Positions 18,478 to 27,134 of a stretch of 64,000 nucleotides of DNA are shown piece by piece. The notes beneath the pieces are model-generated. The model worked only from the letters and a program-made list of their open reading frames with translations. It made no database searches and had not been told where the DNA came from. This DNA comes from Gordonia alkaliphila (GTDB lineage Bacteria > Actinomycetota > Actinomycetes > Mycobacteriales > Mycobacteriaceae). The number at the start of each line of letters is the position of its first letter. Positions within the stretch are counted from its first letter, which is position 1. The position numbers and the translations under genes were made by a program. The stretch spans positions 2,046,001-2,110,000 of the forward strand of contig NZ_JALKBW010000001.1 in the NCBI RefSeq assembly GCF_023017165.1, read 5' to 3'.

Positions 18478-20975
18478 GTACACCGATCGATACGCGGCCC
18501 ACCGGGCTGACCGCCGCCGAGGTGGCCGAACGCGTCGCCGCCGGGCAGATCAACTCGCAGCCGGACAAGACCGGCCGCACCGTCACCGACATCGTGCGGG
18601 CCAACGTGTTCACGCCGATCAACGGGATCCTCGGTGTGCTGTTCGCGATCGTGGCCTACACCGGTTCCTTCATCAACGGCCTGTTCGGCCTGCTGATCAT
18701 CGCCAACTCCGGGATCGGCATCATTCAAGAGGTGCGGGCCAAGCGCACCCTCGACCGACTCTCCATCGTCGGGCAGGCACAGCCCGTGGTGCGGCGTGAC
18801 GGTGTGAGCGCGCCCATCGCGCCCGATGAGGTGGTGCTCGGCGACCTCATCGAGCTCGGGCCCGGCGACCAGATCGTCGTCGACGGTGAGACCGTCGAAT
18901 CCGAAGCCCTGGACGTGGACGAGTCGCTGCTGACCGGCGAGGCCGATGCCGTGGACAAGGCCGTGGGCGACCCGATCATGTCGGGCAGTTTCGTGGTGGC
19001 CGGCTCCGGTTCGTACCGGGCCACCAAGGTCGGGGCCGACGCCTACGCGGCGCAGCTGGCCGCCGAGGCCTCCAAGTTCACCCTGGTCTCGTCGGAGCTG
19101 CGCAGCGGCATCAACAAGATCCTCGCCGTCATCACGGTGATCCTGATTCCGGCCGGCGCGCTGACCATCTACAACCAGCTGTGGGTCAGCCGGCAGGAGC
19201 TGAACGACGCCCTGCTCGGCATGGTCGCCGCCCTGGTTCCGATGGTGCCCGAGGGGCTGGTGCTGATGACCTCCATCGCCTTCGCGGTGGGGGTGATCCG
19301 GCTCGGCCAACGGCAGTGCCTGGTCAACGAACTGCCCGCCATCGAAGGCCTGGCCCGCGTGGACGTGGTGTGCACGGACAAGACCGGCACTCTCACCGAG
19401 AACGGCATGCGCCTGTCGGAGGTGCGGGTGGTCGACGACGTCTACGCCGCCGCCGACGTGACCGCGGCGCTGGCGGCGATCGCCGCCGCCGACAAGCACC
19501 CCAACGCCAGCATCGAAGCGATCCTCGAGGCCTACCCTGAGGCGCCGGACTGGACACCCTCGGCGGTGCTGCCGTTCGCGTCGGCCAACAAGTTCAGCGG
19601 TGTCTCGTTCGTCGGGTCCGACGGGGCGGCGCACGGCAACTGGCTGATCGGCGCCCCCGACGTGCTGCTCGACCCGGCATCGTCGACCGCGCAGCTGGCC
19701 TCCGAGCTCGGTGCGACGGGCCTGCGCATTCTGCTCGTCGGCGCCACCGACGTGCCGGTCGACACCGAACCCGCCGGCGACTCGCGGGTGCCCGGCACCC
19801 TGACCCCGGTCGGTCTGATCGTGCTGGAACAGCGCGTGCGGCCCGACGCCGGGGACACCCTGCGCTACTTCGCCACGCAGGGCGTCGACGTCAAGGTGAT
19901 CTCCGGCGACAACGCCCGCTCGGTGGGCGCCGTCGCCGAATCGCTCGGCCTGGGTACGTCGGCGACCGCGATCGACGCGCGCGAGCTGGCCACCGACCGC
20001 GACGCACTCGCCGACCAGGTGACCGACGGGGTGACCTTCGGCCGGGTGCGTCCGGACCAGAAGCGGGCGATGGTCGAGGCGCTGCAGTCGCGCGGGCACA
20101 CCGTCGCCATGACCGGCGACGGCGTGAACGACGTCCTCGCCCTCAAAGACGCCGACATCGGCGTCGCGATGGGCGCCGGGTCGTCGGCGGCGCGTTCGGT
20201 GGCGCAGATCGTGTTGCTCGACAACAAGTTCGCCACCCTGCCGTACGTCGTGGCCGAGGGGCGGCGCGTGATCGGCAACATCGAGCGGGTCTCGAACCTG
20301 TTCCTCACCAAGACCATCTACGCGGTGTTCCTGGCCCTGGCGATCGGCATCGCGGGGCTGGTGGCGCACTGGATGGGCGACCAGCCGATCAGCTATCCGT
20401 TCCAGCCGATCCACGTCACCATCTCGGCGTGGTTCACCATCGGCGTTCCGGCCTTCGTGCTGTCGTTGGCGCCGAACAACGAGCGGGCCAAGACCGGGTT
20501 CGTGCGGCGCGTGCTGACGCAGGCCATTCCCAACGGACTGATCATCGGCTGCCTCGTCTTCCTCTGCTACCTGTGGGTGAGCCCGGAGACCTCCACGGTG
20601 TCGGTGATCGGCGCCGAAACGGACTTCTCCACCAGTCAGACGCAGGCGGCCACGGCGACCCTGGCCGCCATGATCGCGATGGCCTGGTGGGTGCTCGTGG
20701 TGGTGGCCCGGCCGATGAACTGGTGGAAGGTCGTCCTCGTGGCCACCGCGATCGTCGCCTACGTGATCATCTTCCTCTGGCCGTTCACGCAGGACATGTT
20801 CAAGCTGGACTCGTCCAACGGCTCCATGATGTGGCGCGCGGGCGTGTGCGCGCTGATCGGCATGGTGATCATCGAGATCTCGTCGCGAATTCTCAAGGCG
20901 CGCTTGGATCGTCGTGCCGCGGCGGAAGCCGCCGCACTGCTGGAGCATTCCGCGGCCGATCCTGTACCGCACTGA
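18474..20975 (+). CDS. ctpE: CtpE-like P-type cation ATPase
   Basis: 833 residues. Actuator TGE at about 154-156, M4 motif [11 protein letters not shown] (PEGL about 259-262), phosphorylation motif [12 protein letters not shown] with Asp302, hinge [20 protein letters not shown] and a C-terminal group of about six membrane segments. No N-terminal heavy-metal domain and no CPC motif, so not a Cu/Cd type. Mycobacterial CtpE takes up calcium; calcium transport is therefore the likely role here. Start ATG 18474 chosen because it overlaps the MBL stop; the open frame extends far upstream but only as a shadow. Followed 29 bp later by the small Rv0909-like gene with its own promoter. Confidence 0.93.
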   Translation: MSTPIDTRPTGLTAAEVAERVAAGQINSQPDKTGRTVTDIVRANVFTPINGILGVLFAIVAYTGSFINGLFGLLIIANSGIGIIQEVRAKRTLDRLSIVGQAQPVVRRDGVSAPIAPDEVVLGDLIELGPGDQIVVDGETVESEALDVDESLLTGEADAVDKAVGDPIMSGSFVVAGSGSYRATKVGADAYAAQLAAEASKFTLVSSELRSGINKILAVITVILIPAGALTIYNQLWVSRQELNDALLGMVAALVPMVPEGLVLMTSIAFAVGVIRLGQRQCLVNELPAIEGLARVDVVCTDKTGTLTENGMRLSEVRVVDDVYAAADVTAALAAIAAADKHPNASIEAILEAYPEAPDWTPSAVLPFASANKFSGVSFVGSDGAAHGNWLIGAPDVLLDPASSTAQLASELGATGLRILLVGATDVPVDTEPAGDSRVPGTLTPVGLIVLEQRVRPDAGDTLRYFATQGVDVKVISGDNARSVGAVAESLGLGTSATAIDARELATDRDALADQVTDGVTFGRVRPDQKRAMVEALQSRGHTVAMTGDGVNDVLALKDADIGVAMGAGSSAARSVAQIVLLDNKFATLPYVVAEGRRVIGNIERVSNLFLTKTIYAVFLALAIGIAGLVAHWMGDQPISYPFQPIHVTISAWFTIGVPAFVLSLAPNNERAKTGFVRRVLTQAIPNGLIIGCLVFLCYLWVSPETSTVSVIGAETDFSTSQTQAATATLAAMIAMAWWVLVVVARPMNWWKVVLVATAIVAYVIIFLWPFTQDMFKLDSSNGSMMWRAGVCALIGMVIIEISSRILKARLDRRAAAEAAALLEHSAADPVPH

Positions 20976-20991
20976 ACGGCGCCGATGCCAC

Positions 20992-20997
20992 TAGAAT
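20992..20997 (+). promoter_or_regulatory. Predicted -10 box of the Rv0909-like gene (leaderless)
   Basis: TAGAAT, 7 nt, then ATG at 21005. Confidence 0.45.
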
Positions 20998-21004
20998 CGA
21001 CGGT

Positions 21005-21217
21005 ATGAACCTTCAGAATCTGGTCAAGCAGGCCAAGTCCGCGCTGCAGAAGAACCCCGATCTCATCGAGAAGGGCGGCGACATGGTCGACAAGGCCACC
21101 GGCGGCAAGTACGCCGGCCAGGTCGACAAGGCGCAGGACGCGGCGCGCAAGGCCGTCGGCGTCGAGAACAAGGCCCCCGAGGCCAAGGCCCCGGAGAACA
21201 AGCCCGAGGGCAACTAG
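21005..21217 (+). CDS. Small Rv0909-like protein (putative antitoxin family)
   Basis: 70 residues, hydrophilic and Lys/Ala-rich: MNLQNLVKQAKSALQKNPDL, then GGDMVDKATGGKYAGQVDKA and a low-complexity Ala/Glu/Lys/Pro tail. This resembles Rv0909, which sits after ctpE in M. tuberculosis and was listed with Rv0910 as a candidate toxin-antitoxin pair; proteins of this size are also annotated as CsbD/Rv0909-family. Toxin-antitoxin function is unproven here. Its stop codon interlocks with that of mpg (CTAG, 21214-21217). A terminator hairpin follows at 21232-21270. Confidence 0.8.
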   Translation: MNLQNLVKQAKSALQKNPDLIEKGGDMVDKATGGKYAGQVDKAQDAARKAVGVENKAPEAKAPENKPEGN

Positions 21218-21798
21218 CCCGCTCGCGTCTGAGCCCGACGGTGCCGCCGATATACGGACACCGTCGGGCTTTGCGCTATCCAGAAGCGCCACGGCCGGTC
21301 CGCGGCCAGTCGGACGCCGACCCGCGGACCCACGCCGATCTGCTCGTTGGGCAGCGGCTCCGGCAGGCGTTGCACGACGATCCCCGGCGGTACTCGGACG
21401 TCGGTGCCGTGGTCGGCCATGGTGATGCCCAGCGCCTTGGCGAGATTGCCGGGCCCGCGGCCCAGCTGGACGTCCGGGACGTCGTCGCGTCGGGCACGCG
21501 CCGCCGGCAGGCCGTCGACGATCTCGCCCGCCCGCAGCAGCACCGCCGCGCCCTGCCCCTCGTCGCTGGTGACGATGTTCGCGCAGTGATGACCGTGGAT
21601 CCGATAGACGTAGAGCCGGTCGGGCGGGCCGTACATCAGGTCCGAGCGCGGGGTGCGGGTGAAGGCGTGCGAGGCGGGGTCGTCGGGCCCGTTGTAGGCC
21701 TCGGTCTCGGTGATCCGTGCGATCACGCCGTCGTGCCCGAGAATCACCGCGCCCAGCAGTGCCCGTGCGGCGGCGCAGACATTAGGCTCATCAACCAT
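21214..21798 (-). CDS. mpg: 3-methyladenine DNA glycosylase (AAG/Mpg family)
   Basis: 194 residues, usual for the family (about 200). Removes alkylated and deaminated purines in base excision repair. Motifs: ITETEAYNGPDDPASHAFT with the catalytic Glu, MYGPPDRLYVYRIHGHHCAN, AVLLRAGE, LGRGPGNLAKALGITMADHG and VGVRLAADRPWRFW. The ATG at 21798 gives MVDEPNVCAAARALLG, about the right N-terminal length. This start overlaps the start of the divergent SRPBCC gene inside CATG, and the stop overlaps that of the Rv0909-like gene inside CTAG, so the gene has no private flanking DNA; its promoter must lie in the SRPBCC coding region. Confidence 0.92.
   Translation of the reverse strand: MVDEPNVCAAARALLGAVILGHDGVIARITETEAYNGPDDPASHAFTRTPRSDLMYGPPDRLYVYRIHGHHCANIVTSDEGQGAAVLLRAGEIVDGLPAARARRDDVPDVQLGRGPGNLAKALGITMADHGTDVRVPPGIVVQRLPEPLPNEQIGVGPRVGVRLAADRPWRFWIAQSPTVSVYRRHRRAQTRAG
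21232..21270 (+). terminator. Terminator hairpin of the Rv0909-like gene, embedded in mpg
   Basis: A perfect 12-bp stem (21232-21243 and 21259-21270, 15-nt loop) starts 15 bp after the stop codon. It is made of the last codons of mpg on the other strand. Confidence 0.7.
21783..21788 (+). promoter_or_regulatory. Predicted -10 box of the SRPBCC gene (leaderless), inside mpg
   Basis: TAGGCT followed by 8 nt and the ATG at 21797; it overlaps the first codons of mpg on the other strand. Confidence 0.4.
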
Positions 21799-22228
21799 GG
21801 CGAAGACCAGTGATTCCATTTCCGTCGATCTCACCCCGGACGATACCTTCGCGGCCGCCTCCGATCTGGCCCGCTTCGACGACTGGCTGCTGCTCCACGA
21901 CGGCTGGCGCCGCGAGGTGCCCACCGGACTGGCCGTCGGCACCAAGGCCACGTCGGTGGTCAAGGCGAAGGGCACGCGCGTCCGCTTCGACTGGACCATC
22001 GACACCTACGACCCGCCGCGCCGAGTGCGCTTCTCCGGCAACGGAAAGGGCGGCGTGAAGGCCAAGATCGACCTGACCGTCGAGCCCGACGGCACCGGCT
22101 CCAAGGTGACCTTCCTGATCGACCTCGGCGGCCTGCCGCTGATGGGCCCGGTCGGCAAGGCCGCCGCCAAGGCCGTCCACGGCGACGTCCACCGCTCCCT
22201 GGAGCGCTTCCGCGAGATCTTCGGCTAG
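21797..22228 (+). CDS. SRPBCC-family protein, Rv0910-like
   Basis: 143 residues. START/Bet v1-like hydrophobic-cavity fold of the polyketide cyclase/SRPBCC type: MAKTSDSISVDLTPDDTFAA, SDLARFDDWLLLHDGWRREV, RVRFSGNGKGGVKAKIDLTV and a C-terminal helix VHRSLERFREIF. Closely resembles Rv0910, proposed as the toxin of the Rv0909-Rv0910 pair; the fold normally binds lipids or small hydrophobic ligands, so toxin activity should be treated with caution. In M. tuberculosis the two genes are adjacent; here mpg lies between them on the other strand. Confidence 0.82.
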   Translation: MAKTSDSISVDLTPDDTFAAASDLARFDDWLLLHDGWRREVPTGLAVGTKATSVVKAKGTRVRFDWTIDTYDPPRRVRFSGNGKGGVKAKIDLTVEPDGTGSKVTFLIDLGGLPLMGPVGKAAAKAVHGDVHRSLERFREIFG

Positions 22229-22327
22229 GTCTGTCGTCCGGCGCGACGGCCGGCACGGGCCCCGAGCGTCCTGACGTAGACTTCCTCAGGCGGCCGTCCA
22301 CCCCACGAGCACGGCCGCGCCAGATCC

Positions 22328-22400
22328 GCTCTCGTAGCTCAGGGGATAGAGCACCGCTCTCCTAAAGCGGGTGTCGCAGGTTCGAATCCTGCCGGGAGCA
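22328..22400 (+). tRNA. tRNA-Arg (anticodon CCT)
   Basis: 73-nt cloverleaf: acceptor GCTCTCG/CGGGAGC with one G-U pair, D-stem GCTC/GAGC, anticodon stem CCGCT/AGCGG with loop CTCCTAA (CCT at 22361-22363), variable GTGTC, T-stem GCAGG/CCTGC with TTCGAAT loop, discriminator A. The 3' CCA is not encoded. Decodes AGG, a rare codon in such high-GC genomes. Confidence 0.97.
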
Positions 22401-22495
22401 CAAACCGCAGGTCGGCCGCGCCGCGTGAAATCCGCAGTGGGAGAGTGAAAGCCGATAGCATCCGGGGCCAAAGCCACTGACGAAGCGGAGACACG

Positions 22496-23077
22496 ATGAC
22501 GACCACGATCCTGGCGGCGCCGGCCCTATTGCTCGCCGAAGAGGGCGGCGGATCGGGTATCTCCGCCTGGTGGTGGCTCCTGCTGCTCCTGCTGTTGATT
22601 CCGATCATCGGCGGCGGATGGCTGCTCACCCGGGGACCCAAGAACCCCGATGAGGTGCGGCACGCGCCGCGGCCGGACTCGCACGACCCGAATCTGCCGA
22701 TGGTGGATCTCTCCGGCCCGGCACCGGAGGCGCAGTCCGGGTTCGTCGGCGCGCCGACGGGGGAGCCGGTGGTCCCGACCGCCCCGCCGGTGCCCGAAGT
22801 CAAGAAGACCGCCACCGGCGACGGCGTCGGGTCCTACCTCGACGCGGACGGCAACCGGGTCCCCGTGCCGATCGGCGGGCACCTTCCGCTGGCGTCGGAC
22901 CGGCAGCAGGCGCCGGACGGCTATCCGATCAAGGGCGATGTCGACACCGACCTGTACCACCTGCCGAGCGATCCCTGGTTCGCCGAAGTGATCGCCCAGG
23001 TCTGGTTCGCCACCGAGGGCGCGGCGCGCTCCGCCGGATTCCAGCGGGCCGGCAGCCAGGACCCGGAGAACCCCTAA
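22496..23077 (+). CDS. Single-pass membrane protein with C-terminal sunset-type domain
   Basis: 193 residues. One membrane segment at about 24-44 (WWWLLLLLLLIPIIGGGWLL) preceded by a short N-terminus that is probably outside. A Pro-rich linker (about 50-105) leads to a C-terminal domain reading GYPIKGDVDTDLYHLPSDPW and VWFATEGAARSAGFQRAG, the pattern of the short sunset domain found at the end of many bacterial surface proteins and nucleases. The Cys and His of zinc-binding versions are not all kept. ATG 22496 preceded by GCGGAG. Role unknown. Confidence 0.8.
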   Translation: MTTTILAAPALLLAEEGGGSGISAWWWLLLLLLLIPIIGGGWLLTRGPKNPDEVRHAPRPDSHDPNLPMVDLSGPAPEAQSGFVGAPTGEPVVPTAPPVPEVKKTATGDGVGSYLDADGNRVPVPIGGHLPLASDRQQAPDGYPIKGDVDTDLYHLPSDPWFAEVIAQVWFATEGAARSAGFQRAGSQDPENP

Positions 23078-23133
23078 CACCCGGGAATGCTCTGCGTCGC
23101 AGGAGTTCCTGTACTAGCCGGTACGGTGAGCAC

Positions 23134-23955
23134 ATGACGCACGCTGCTTCGCCCCAGACCGTCCTCGTCACCGGTGCCTCCAGCGGTATCGGTGCCGAGG
23201 TGGCCCGCCAGTTCGTCGCCGCCGGCCTCCGGGTCTACGGCACCAGCCGCAATCCGGACTCGGTCTCCGATCCGATTCCCGGTGTCACCTACGTCCGGCT
23301 CGACAACGCGGATCTGTCCACGGCACAGACCTGCGCCGACGAGGTCGGCGTGGTCGACATCCTCGTCAACAACGCCGGTGAGAGCCACGCGGGCGCCTTC
23401 GAGGACACCCCGATGGACGAGATCGAGCGCATCTTCGCGGTGAACGTCTTCGGCCCGGTGGCCCTGACCAAGGCTGTCCTCCCCGGTATGCGCGAGCGCC
23501 GCCGCGGCACGGTGATCATGGTCGGGTCCATGCTGTCGAGCTTCCCGATCGCCTTCCGCTCCACCTACGCCGCCACGAAGTCGGCCATCAAGGGCTACGC
23601 CCTCGCGCTGCGCCGCGAGGTGGCGCCGTACGGGGTGCGCGTGATCTCGGTGGAGCCGGGCACCATCGCCACCGGTATCGGGGACCGCCGCACCATCCAT
23701 ATCGGTGAGAACTCGCCGTACCGCGACGAATACGAGATCGTCTCGACCACCACCGCCGAGAACGAGAAGAAGGGCATCACCGCCGAGGCGATGGCCGAGC
23801 AGATCGTCAGTGCGGCGCTGGCCGAGAAGCCCAAGCCGTTCTACGCGCGCGGCAACCGCGCCGAGGTGGTCTTCCTCCTGCGCCGCCTGGTGCCGCGCCA
23901 GCTGGTCCTGGACCTGAGCTCCCGGATTCACGGACTTCCCAAGGTCCGCGCCTGA
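23134..23955 (+). CDS. Short-chain dehydrogenase/reductase
   Basis: 273 residues, classical SDR. NAD(P)-binding TGASSGIGAEVARQF, NNAGES, catalytic Ser in VGSMLSSFPI, Tyr-x-x-x-Lys in YAATKSAIKGYALALRRE and PGTIATG. Start ATG 23134; a TACGGT box ends 7 nt before it, so a leaderless start is likely. The closest general annotation is an oxidoreductase of unknown substrate. Convergent with cysQ. Confidence 0.92.
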   Translation: MTHAASPQTVLVTGASSGIGAEVARQFVAAGLRVYGTSRNPDSVSDPIPGVTYVRLDNADLSTAQTCADEVGVVDILVNNAGESHAGAFEDTPMDEIERIFAVNVFGPVALTKAVLPGMRERRRGTVIMVGSMLSSFPIAFRSTYAATKSAIKGYALALRREVAPYGVRVISVEPGTIATGIGDRRTIHIGENSPYRDEYEIVSTTTAENEKKGITAEAMAEQIVSAALAEKPKPFYARGNRAEVVFLLRRLVPRQLVLDLSSRIHGLPKVRA

Positions 23956-23970
23956 CACCGGCGGGCGGGG

Positions 23971-24723
23971 TCAGGTGAAGTAGCGGAGGGTGTCGAGCAC
24001 GTCCTCGGCAATCTCCGTGCGGCAGATCACGAAGTCGGGCAGGTAGGGCTTGGGATTGTTGTAGACGATCTCGCTGCCGTCCAGACGTGAGCAGTGCAGG
24101 CCCGCCGCGAGTGCGACGCCGACCGGCGCGCAGTTGTCCCACTCGTACTGTCCGCCGGCATGGAGGTAGGCGTCGACGTCGCCGCGGACCACGGCCATCG
24201 CCTTCGCGCCGGCCGAGCCGATGTGCACGGCGCGCAGCCCGAGCCGTTCGGCCACCGCGGCACTCGGATACGAGTGCCCGTAGCGGGAGACCGCGATCCG
24301 GCCGGTGAGCTCGCCGCCCACCCGCGGCACTGCATCGGATCGGAAGAGCTGTCCCTGCGCGGGCAGCGAGACGGCGCTGACGTCGGGAATCCCGTTGCGG
24401 GTCAGCGCCACATGCACCGCCCAGTGCGTGGTGCCGCGGGAGAACTCGGAGGTGCCGTCCAGCGGATCGATGATCCACACGCGCTCGGCGGCGAGGCGCG
24501 TCAGGTCGTCTTCTGCTTCTTCGGAGAGCACGGCGTCGTCGGGTCGCTGGCGCTGCAGTACCCGCGAGATCCAGGCCTGCGCGAGGGCGTCGCCGAGGTC
24601 GCCCAACTGGACCCGGTCCAGGAGCGCTCCGTGTCCCACACCGAGCAACAGCTGTCCGGCGCCTTCGGCGATGATCGCCGCGAGTTCGGCATCGGAGTGG
24701 CGGTACCCGCCGGGGAGCGTCAT
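23971..24723 (-). CDS. cysQ: CysQ-type 3'-phosphoadenosine 5'-phosphate / inositol-type phosphatase
   Basis: 250 residues. Mg-dependent, lithium-sensitive phosphatase fold: metal ligands in AVLSEEAEDD and WIIDPLDGTSEFSRG, plus IGSAGAKAMAVVRGDVDAYLH and GGQYEWDNCAPVGVALAAG. The arrangement closely resembles mycobacterial CysQ (Rv2131c, from memory), which hydrolyses PAP in sulfate assimilation and also acts on inositol and fructose bisphosphate. Start ATG 24723 (MTLPGGYRHSDAELAAII) is preceded by AGAGGA very close to the start; an upstream ATG at 24741 is less likely. Confidence 0.9.
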   Translation of the reverse strand: MTLPGGYRHSDAELAAIIAEGAGQLLLGVGHGALLDRVQLGDLGDALAQAWISRVLQRQRPDDAVLSEEAEDDLTRLAAERVWIIDPLDGTSEFSRGTTHWAVHVALTRNGIPDVSAVSLPAQGQLFRSDAVPRVGGELTGRIAVSRYGHSYPSAAVAERLGLRAVHIGSAGAKAMAVVRGDVDAYLHAGGQYEWDNCAPVGVALAAGLHCSRLDGSEIVYNNPKPYLPDFVICRTEIAEDVLDTLRYFT

Positions 24724-24770
24724 TCCTCTACCCAAGCACACCGACCCGCTGCTGCGCGCACACTGGAGGC

Positions 24771-25658
24771 ATGCCCGAGCTTCCCGAAGTGGCCGCCCTC
24801 GCCGAGTTCCTCGACGGCCGCATGGCGGCTCTGCCGATTCGGCGGATCGACGTCGCGTCGCTGTCGGTGCTCAAGACCGCCGAGCCGCCGTACACCGCGC
24901 TGGTCGGACGAACGGTGGCGAGCGTCGAACGGATCGCCAAGTACCTGGTGATCCGCACGGTGCCCGGCGACCCGGCCGACGCCGAGCCGCAGATCGATCT
25001 GGTGATCCACCTGTCGAGGGCGGGCTGGATCCGCTGGAGCGAGTCGCTCGCGCCGACTCCGCCGCGGCCCGGCGGCAAGGGGCCGATCGCTCTGCGCGTG
25101 CACTGCGGACTGCCGGGAGAGGGCTTCGACGTGACCGAGGCCGGCACCCAGAAACGACTGGCCGCGTGGGTCGTTCGCGACCCGAACGAGGTGGAACGCA
25201 TCGCCGGACTCGGACCGGACGTGCTGTCGCTGGACCGCGCCGCGTTCGGCGCACTGCTCGCCGGCAGTGGAGCACGGATCAAGACCCTGCTCACCGATCA
25301 GCGCGTGCTGTCGGGCATCGGGAACGCCTACTCCGACGAGATCCTGCACGCGGCACGGCTGTCGCCGTTCGCCATCGCCAAGTCGTTGGATGACGCGGCG
25401 GTCGACACCCTGTACGACGCCGTGCGGTCCACCCTGATCGACGCCACCGAGCGGCTGGCCGGGCTGGGCGTGGGCAAGCTCAAGGCGGAGAAGCGCACCG
25501 GACTGAAAGTGCATGCGCGCGTAGGACTTCCGTGTCCGGTCTGCGGCGACAAAGTGCGCGAGGTGTCTTACGCCGACCGCTCGTTCCAGTACTGCGCGAC
25601 CTGCCAGACCGGCGGGAAGGTGCTCGCCGATCGGCGGATGTCCCGACTGCTGAAGTAG
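24771..25658 (+). CDS. Fpg/Nei-family DNA glycosylase/AP lyase
   Basis: 295 residues. N-terminal MPELPEVAAL supplies the catalytic Pro2 and Glu3. The helix-two-turn-helix segment (IKTLLTDQRVLSGIGNAYSD) and the C-terminal zinc finger (CPVC-16-residue spacer-YCATCQT) are intact. Repairs oxidised bases by beta/delta elimination. Not the canonical MutM: this subgroup (PPYTALVGRTVASVERIAKY) is the second actinobacterial Fpg/Nei paralogue. GGAGG lies just upstream of the ATG. Convergent with the DUF4185 gene. Confidence 0.92.
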   Translation: MPELPEVAALAEFLDGRMAALPIRRIDVASLSVLKTAEPPYTALVGRTVASVERIAKYLVIRTVPGDPADAEPQIDLVIHLSRAGWIRWSESLAPTPPRPGGKGPIALRVHCGLPGEGFDVTEAGTQKRLAAWVVRDPNEVERIAGLGPDVLSLDRAAFGALLAGSGARIKTLLTDQRVLSGIGNAYSDEILHAARLSPFAIAKSLDDAAVDTLYDAVRSTLIDATERLAGLGVGKLKAEKRTGLKVHARVGLPCPVCGDKVREVSYADRSFQYCATCQTGGKVLADRRMSRLLK

Positions 25659-25683
25659 CCGCGTTGCGCGCGCCGGGGGCGCG

Positions 25684-26982
25684 TCACCAGCCCTTCTGCA
25701 GCTTCGACTCGACGAGCATCACGTTGTAGTCGCTCCACCGAGATCCGTTGAAGTACAAGCGATTATCGGTCGCGCTGGTGAGAGCGGGCGACTGCGGCAG
25801 CATCATCGCCCCGTACAGGACGACGGCCCCCGCGGGCACCAGCGTGCGCGGCGCGCTCCACGGACCTTCCGGCGTGGTGGCGGTGCGCAGGCGGATGGCG
25901 TTGTCGCCGTCGATCAGGATGTACTTGCCGAGGTACTCGCTCCACGAGACGGACAGTTCGGTGATGGCGGCCTTGATGATGGCCGAGTCGTCGCTCAGGA
26001 GGCTGAGGTCGCTGGTCCAGCGTGTGCCCAGCCAGTACTCGTAGGCCGACAGGTTCAGGATGTCCTCGGGACGGAAGCGAGCGAGGTAGGCGCGGCCGAA
26101 GCGGCCGTTGGGGGTGCCCACCTGGTAGATGTACGGGTCGTCGCCGTGGCCCTTGACGTAGCCGCTCTGCTGGAAGCGACTGTTGTTGACGTTCAAGGTC
26201 GGGGCGGCAGCGGGCAGAGCGACCGTGACGGGCGCGTTGATCATCGCGGTAGACGGTTGCGGTGTCCACGTCTGGCCGTTGTCCTCGGAGACGGCGATGG
26301 CGGCGTAGTTGGTGTCCCACACGCCCGCGGCGCCCCACTTCCGCACGGACATGAAGTTGACGTACTGCTTGCCGCCCACGCTGATTCCCGCGGTGGGGAT
26401 GGTGGTGATCTCCACGAAGTCCTGCTTGATGGCGCGGACCATCTCGACCGCGAAGTTCGGTGCCTCCGCCGTCACCACCGCGCCCGACGAGGTGTCGCCG
26501 GGGCGACCGGGGGCGATCGTCACTCCGTCGGACAGATCGTCGTCGTCGGTCCGCGTCAGCAGGTTGTTGCGCCACTGCTGTCCGGCGACGTTGCAGTAGC
26601 CGAACGAGTCGCCGAAGGCCATCAGCGTCTGGCCGCGGCCGTTGTCCCACGCGACGCCCAGATCCGTACCGGAGACGGAGAACCGCGCGAGCGTGTCGTT
26701 CGGGCTCTTCGGTCCGGTGACCCACGAGACGACCCGCGAGGTGGAGTTTCGCCAGCTGGGGAGCGGACCCTGCGGTCCGGCACCGGGGCTGGTCGGCGGG
26801 GTCTGGTCGCCGAGCGAACCGAGGCCGCCGAGAGATCCGCTCGACCCGCTGCTGGGGTTGCCGCACGGGGCGGCGTTCGCGGGACCGACGACGGCCAGGC
26901 TGACCGCGCACGTGGCGGCGACCGCGATCGTCGCCGTCAGCGGTAGGCGCAGTCGGTGACGCAGGGACGTCGCTGAGCGCAT
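25684..26982 (-). CDS. Secreted DUF4185 protein, possible endo-D-arabinanase (GH183-like)
   Basis: 432 residues. Signal peptide at about 1-38: basic RHRLRL, hydrophobic TATIAVAATCAVSLAVV, then GPANAAP cleavage region. A Gly/Ser linker follows, then a five-bladed-propeller-like DUF4185 domain from about residue 75: GTDLGVAWDNGRGQTLMAFG, DSFGYC, YVNFMSVRKWGAAGVWDTNY, GRFGRAYLARF and W-S-EYLGKYILI. DUF4185 includes enzymes shown to cleave mycobacterial D-arabinan (GH183), so a role in remodelling arabinogalactan or lipoarabinomannan is plausible; activity here is inferred. Start ATG 26982 has GGGAGAG 5 nt upstream; the frame continues to 27084 but without signal-peptide logic. Confidence 0.85.
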   Translation of the reverse strand: MRSATSLRHRLRLPLTATIAVAATCAVSLAVVGPANAAPCGNPSSGSSGSLGGLGSLGDQTPPTSPGAGPQGPLPSWRNSTSRVVSWVTGPKSPNDTLARFSVSGTDLGVAWDNGRGQTLMAFGDSFGYCNVAGQQWRNNLLTRTDDDDLSDGVTIAPGRPGDTSSGAVVTAEAPNFAVEMVRAIKQDFVEITTIPTAGISVGGKQYVNFMSVRKWGAAGVWDTNYAAIAVSEDNGQTWTPQPSTAMINAPVTVALPAAAPTLNVNNSRFQQSGYVKGHGDDPYIYQVGTPNGRFGRAYLARFRPEDILNLSAYEYWLGTRWTSDLSLLSDDSAIIKAAITELSVSWSEYLGKYILIDGDNAIRLRTATTPEGPWSAPRTLVPAGAVVLYGAMMLPQSPALTSATDNRLYFNGSRWSDYNVMLVESKLQKGW

Positions 26983-27134
26983 GGGCTCTCCCGTTGTTGT
27001 GACCAGAGTTATAAAAGTGACAATAGGGATCAGGCGGGCGATCGCGTAGGACCACGGGGACGCAGTGGAGTCACGATCGCGCATCGATCGCAGTGGGGCG
27101 CTCGCCGCCGAAGCACCCGGTAGATTCCTCGGGT

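Noticed and set aside
17820-20972. Minus-strand open frame (1050 codons) opposite MBL-ctpE
   Set aside because: Antisense shadow caused by codon-position GC bias; composition is unlike a protein and ctpE is intact on the plus strand.
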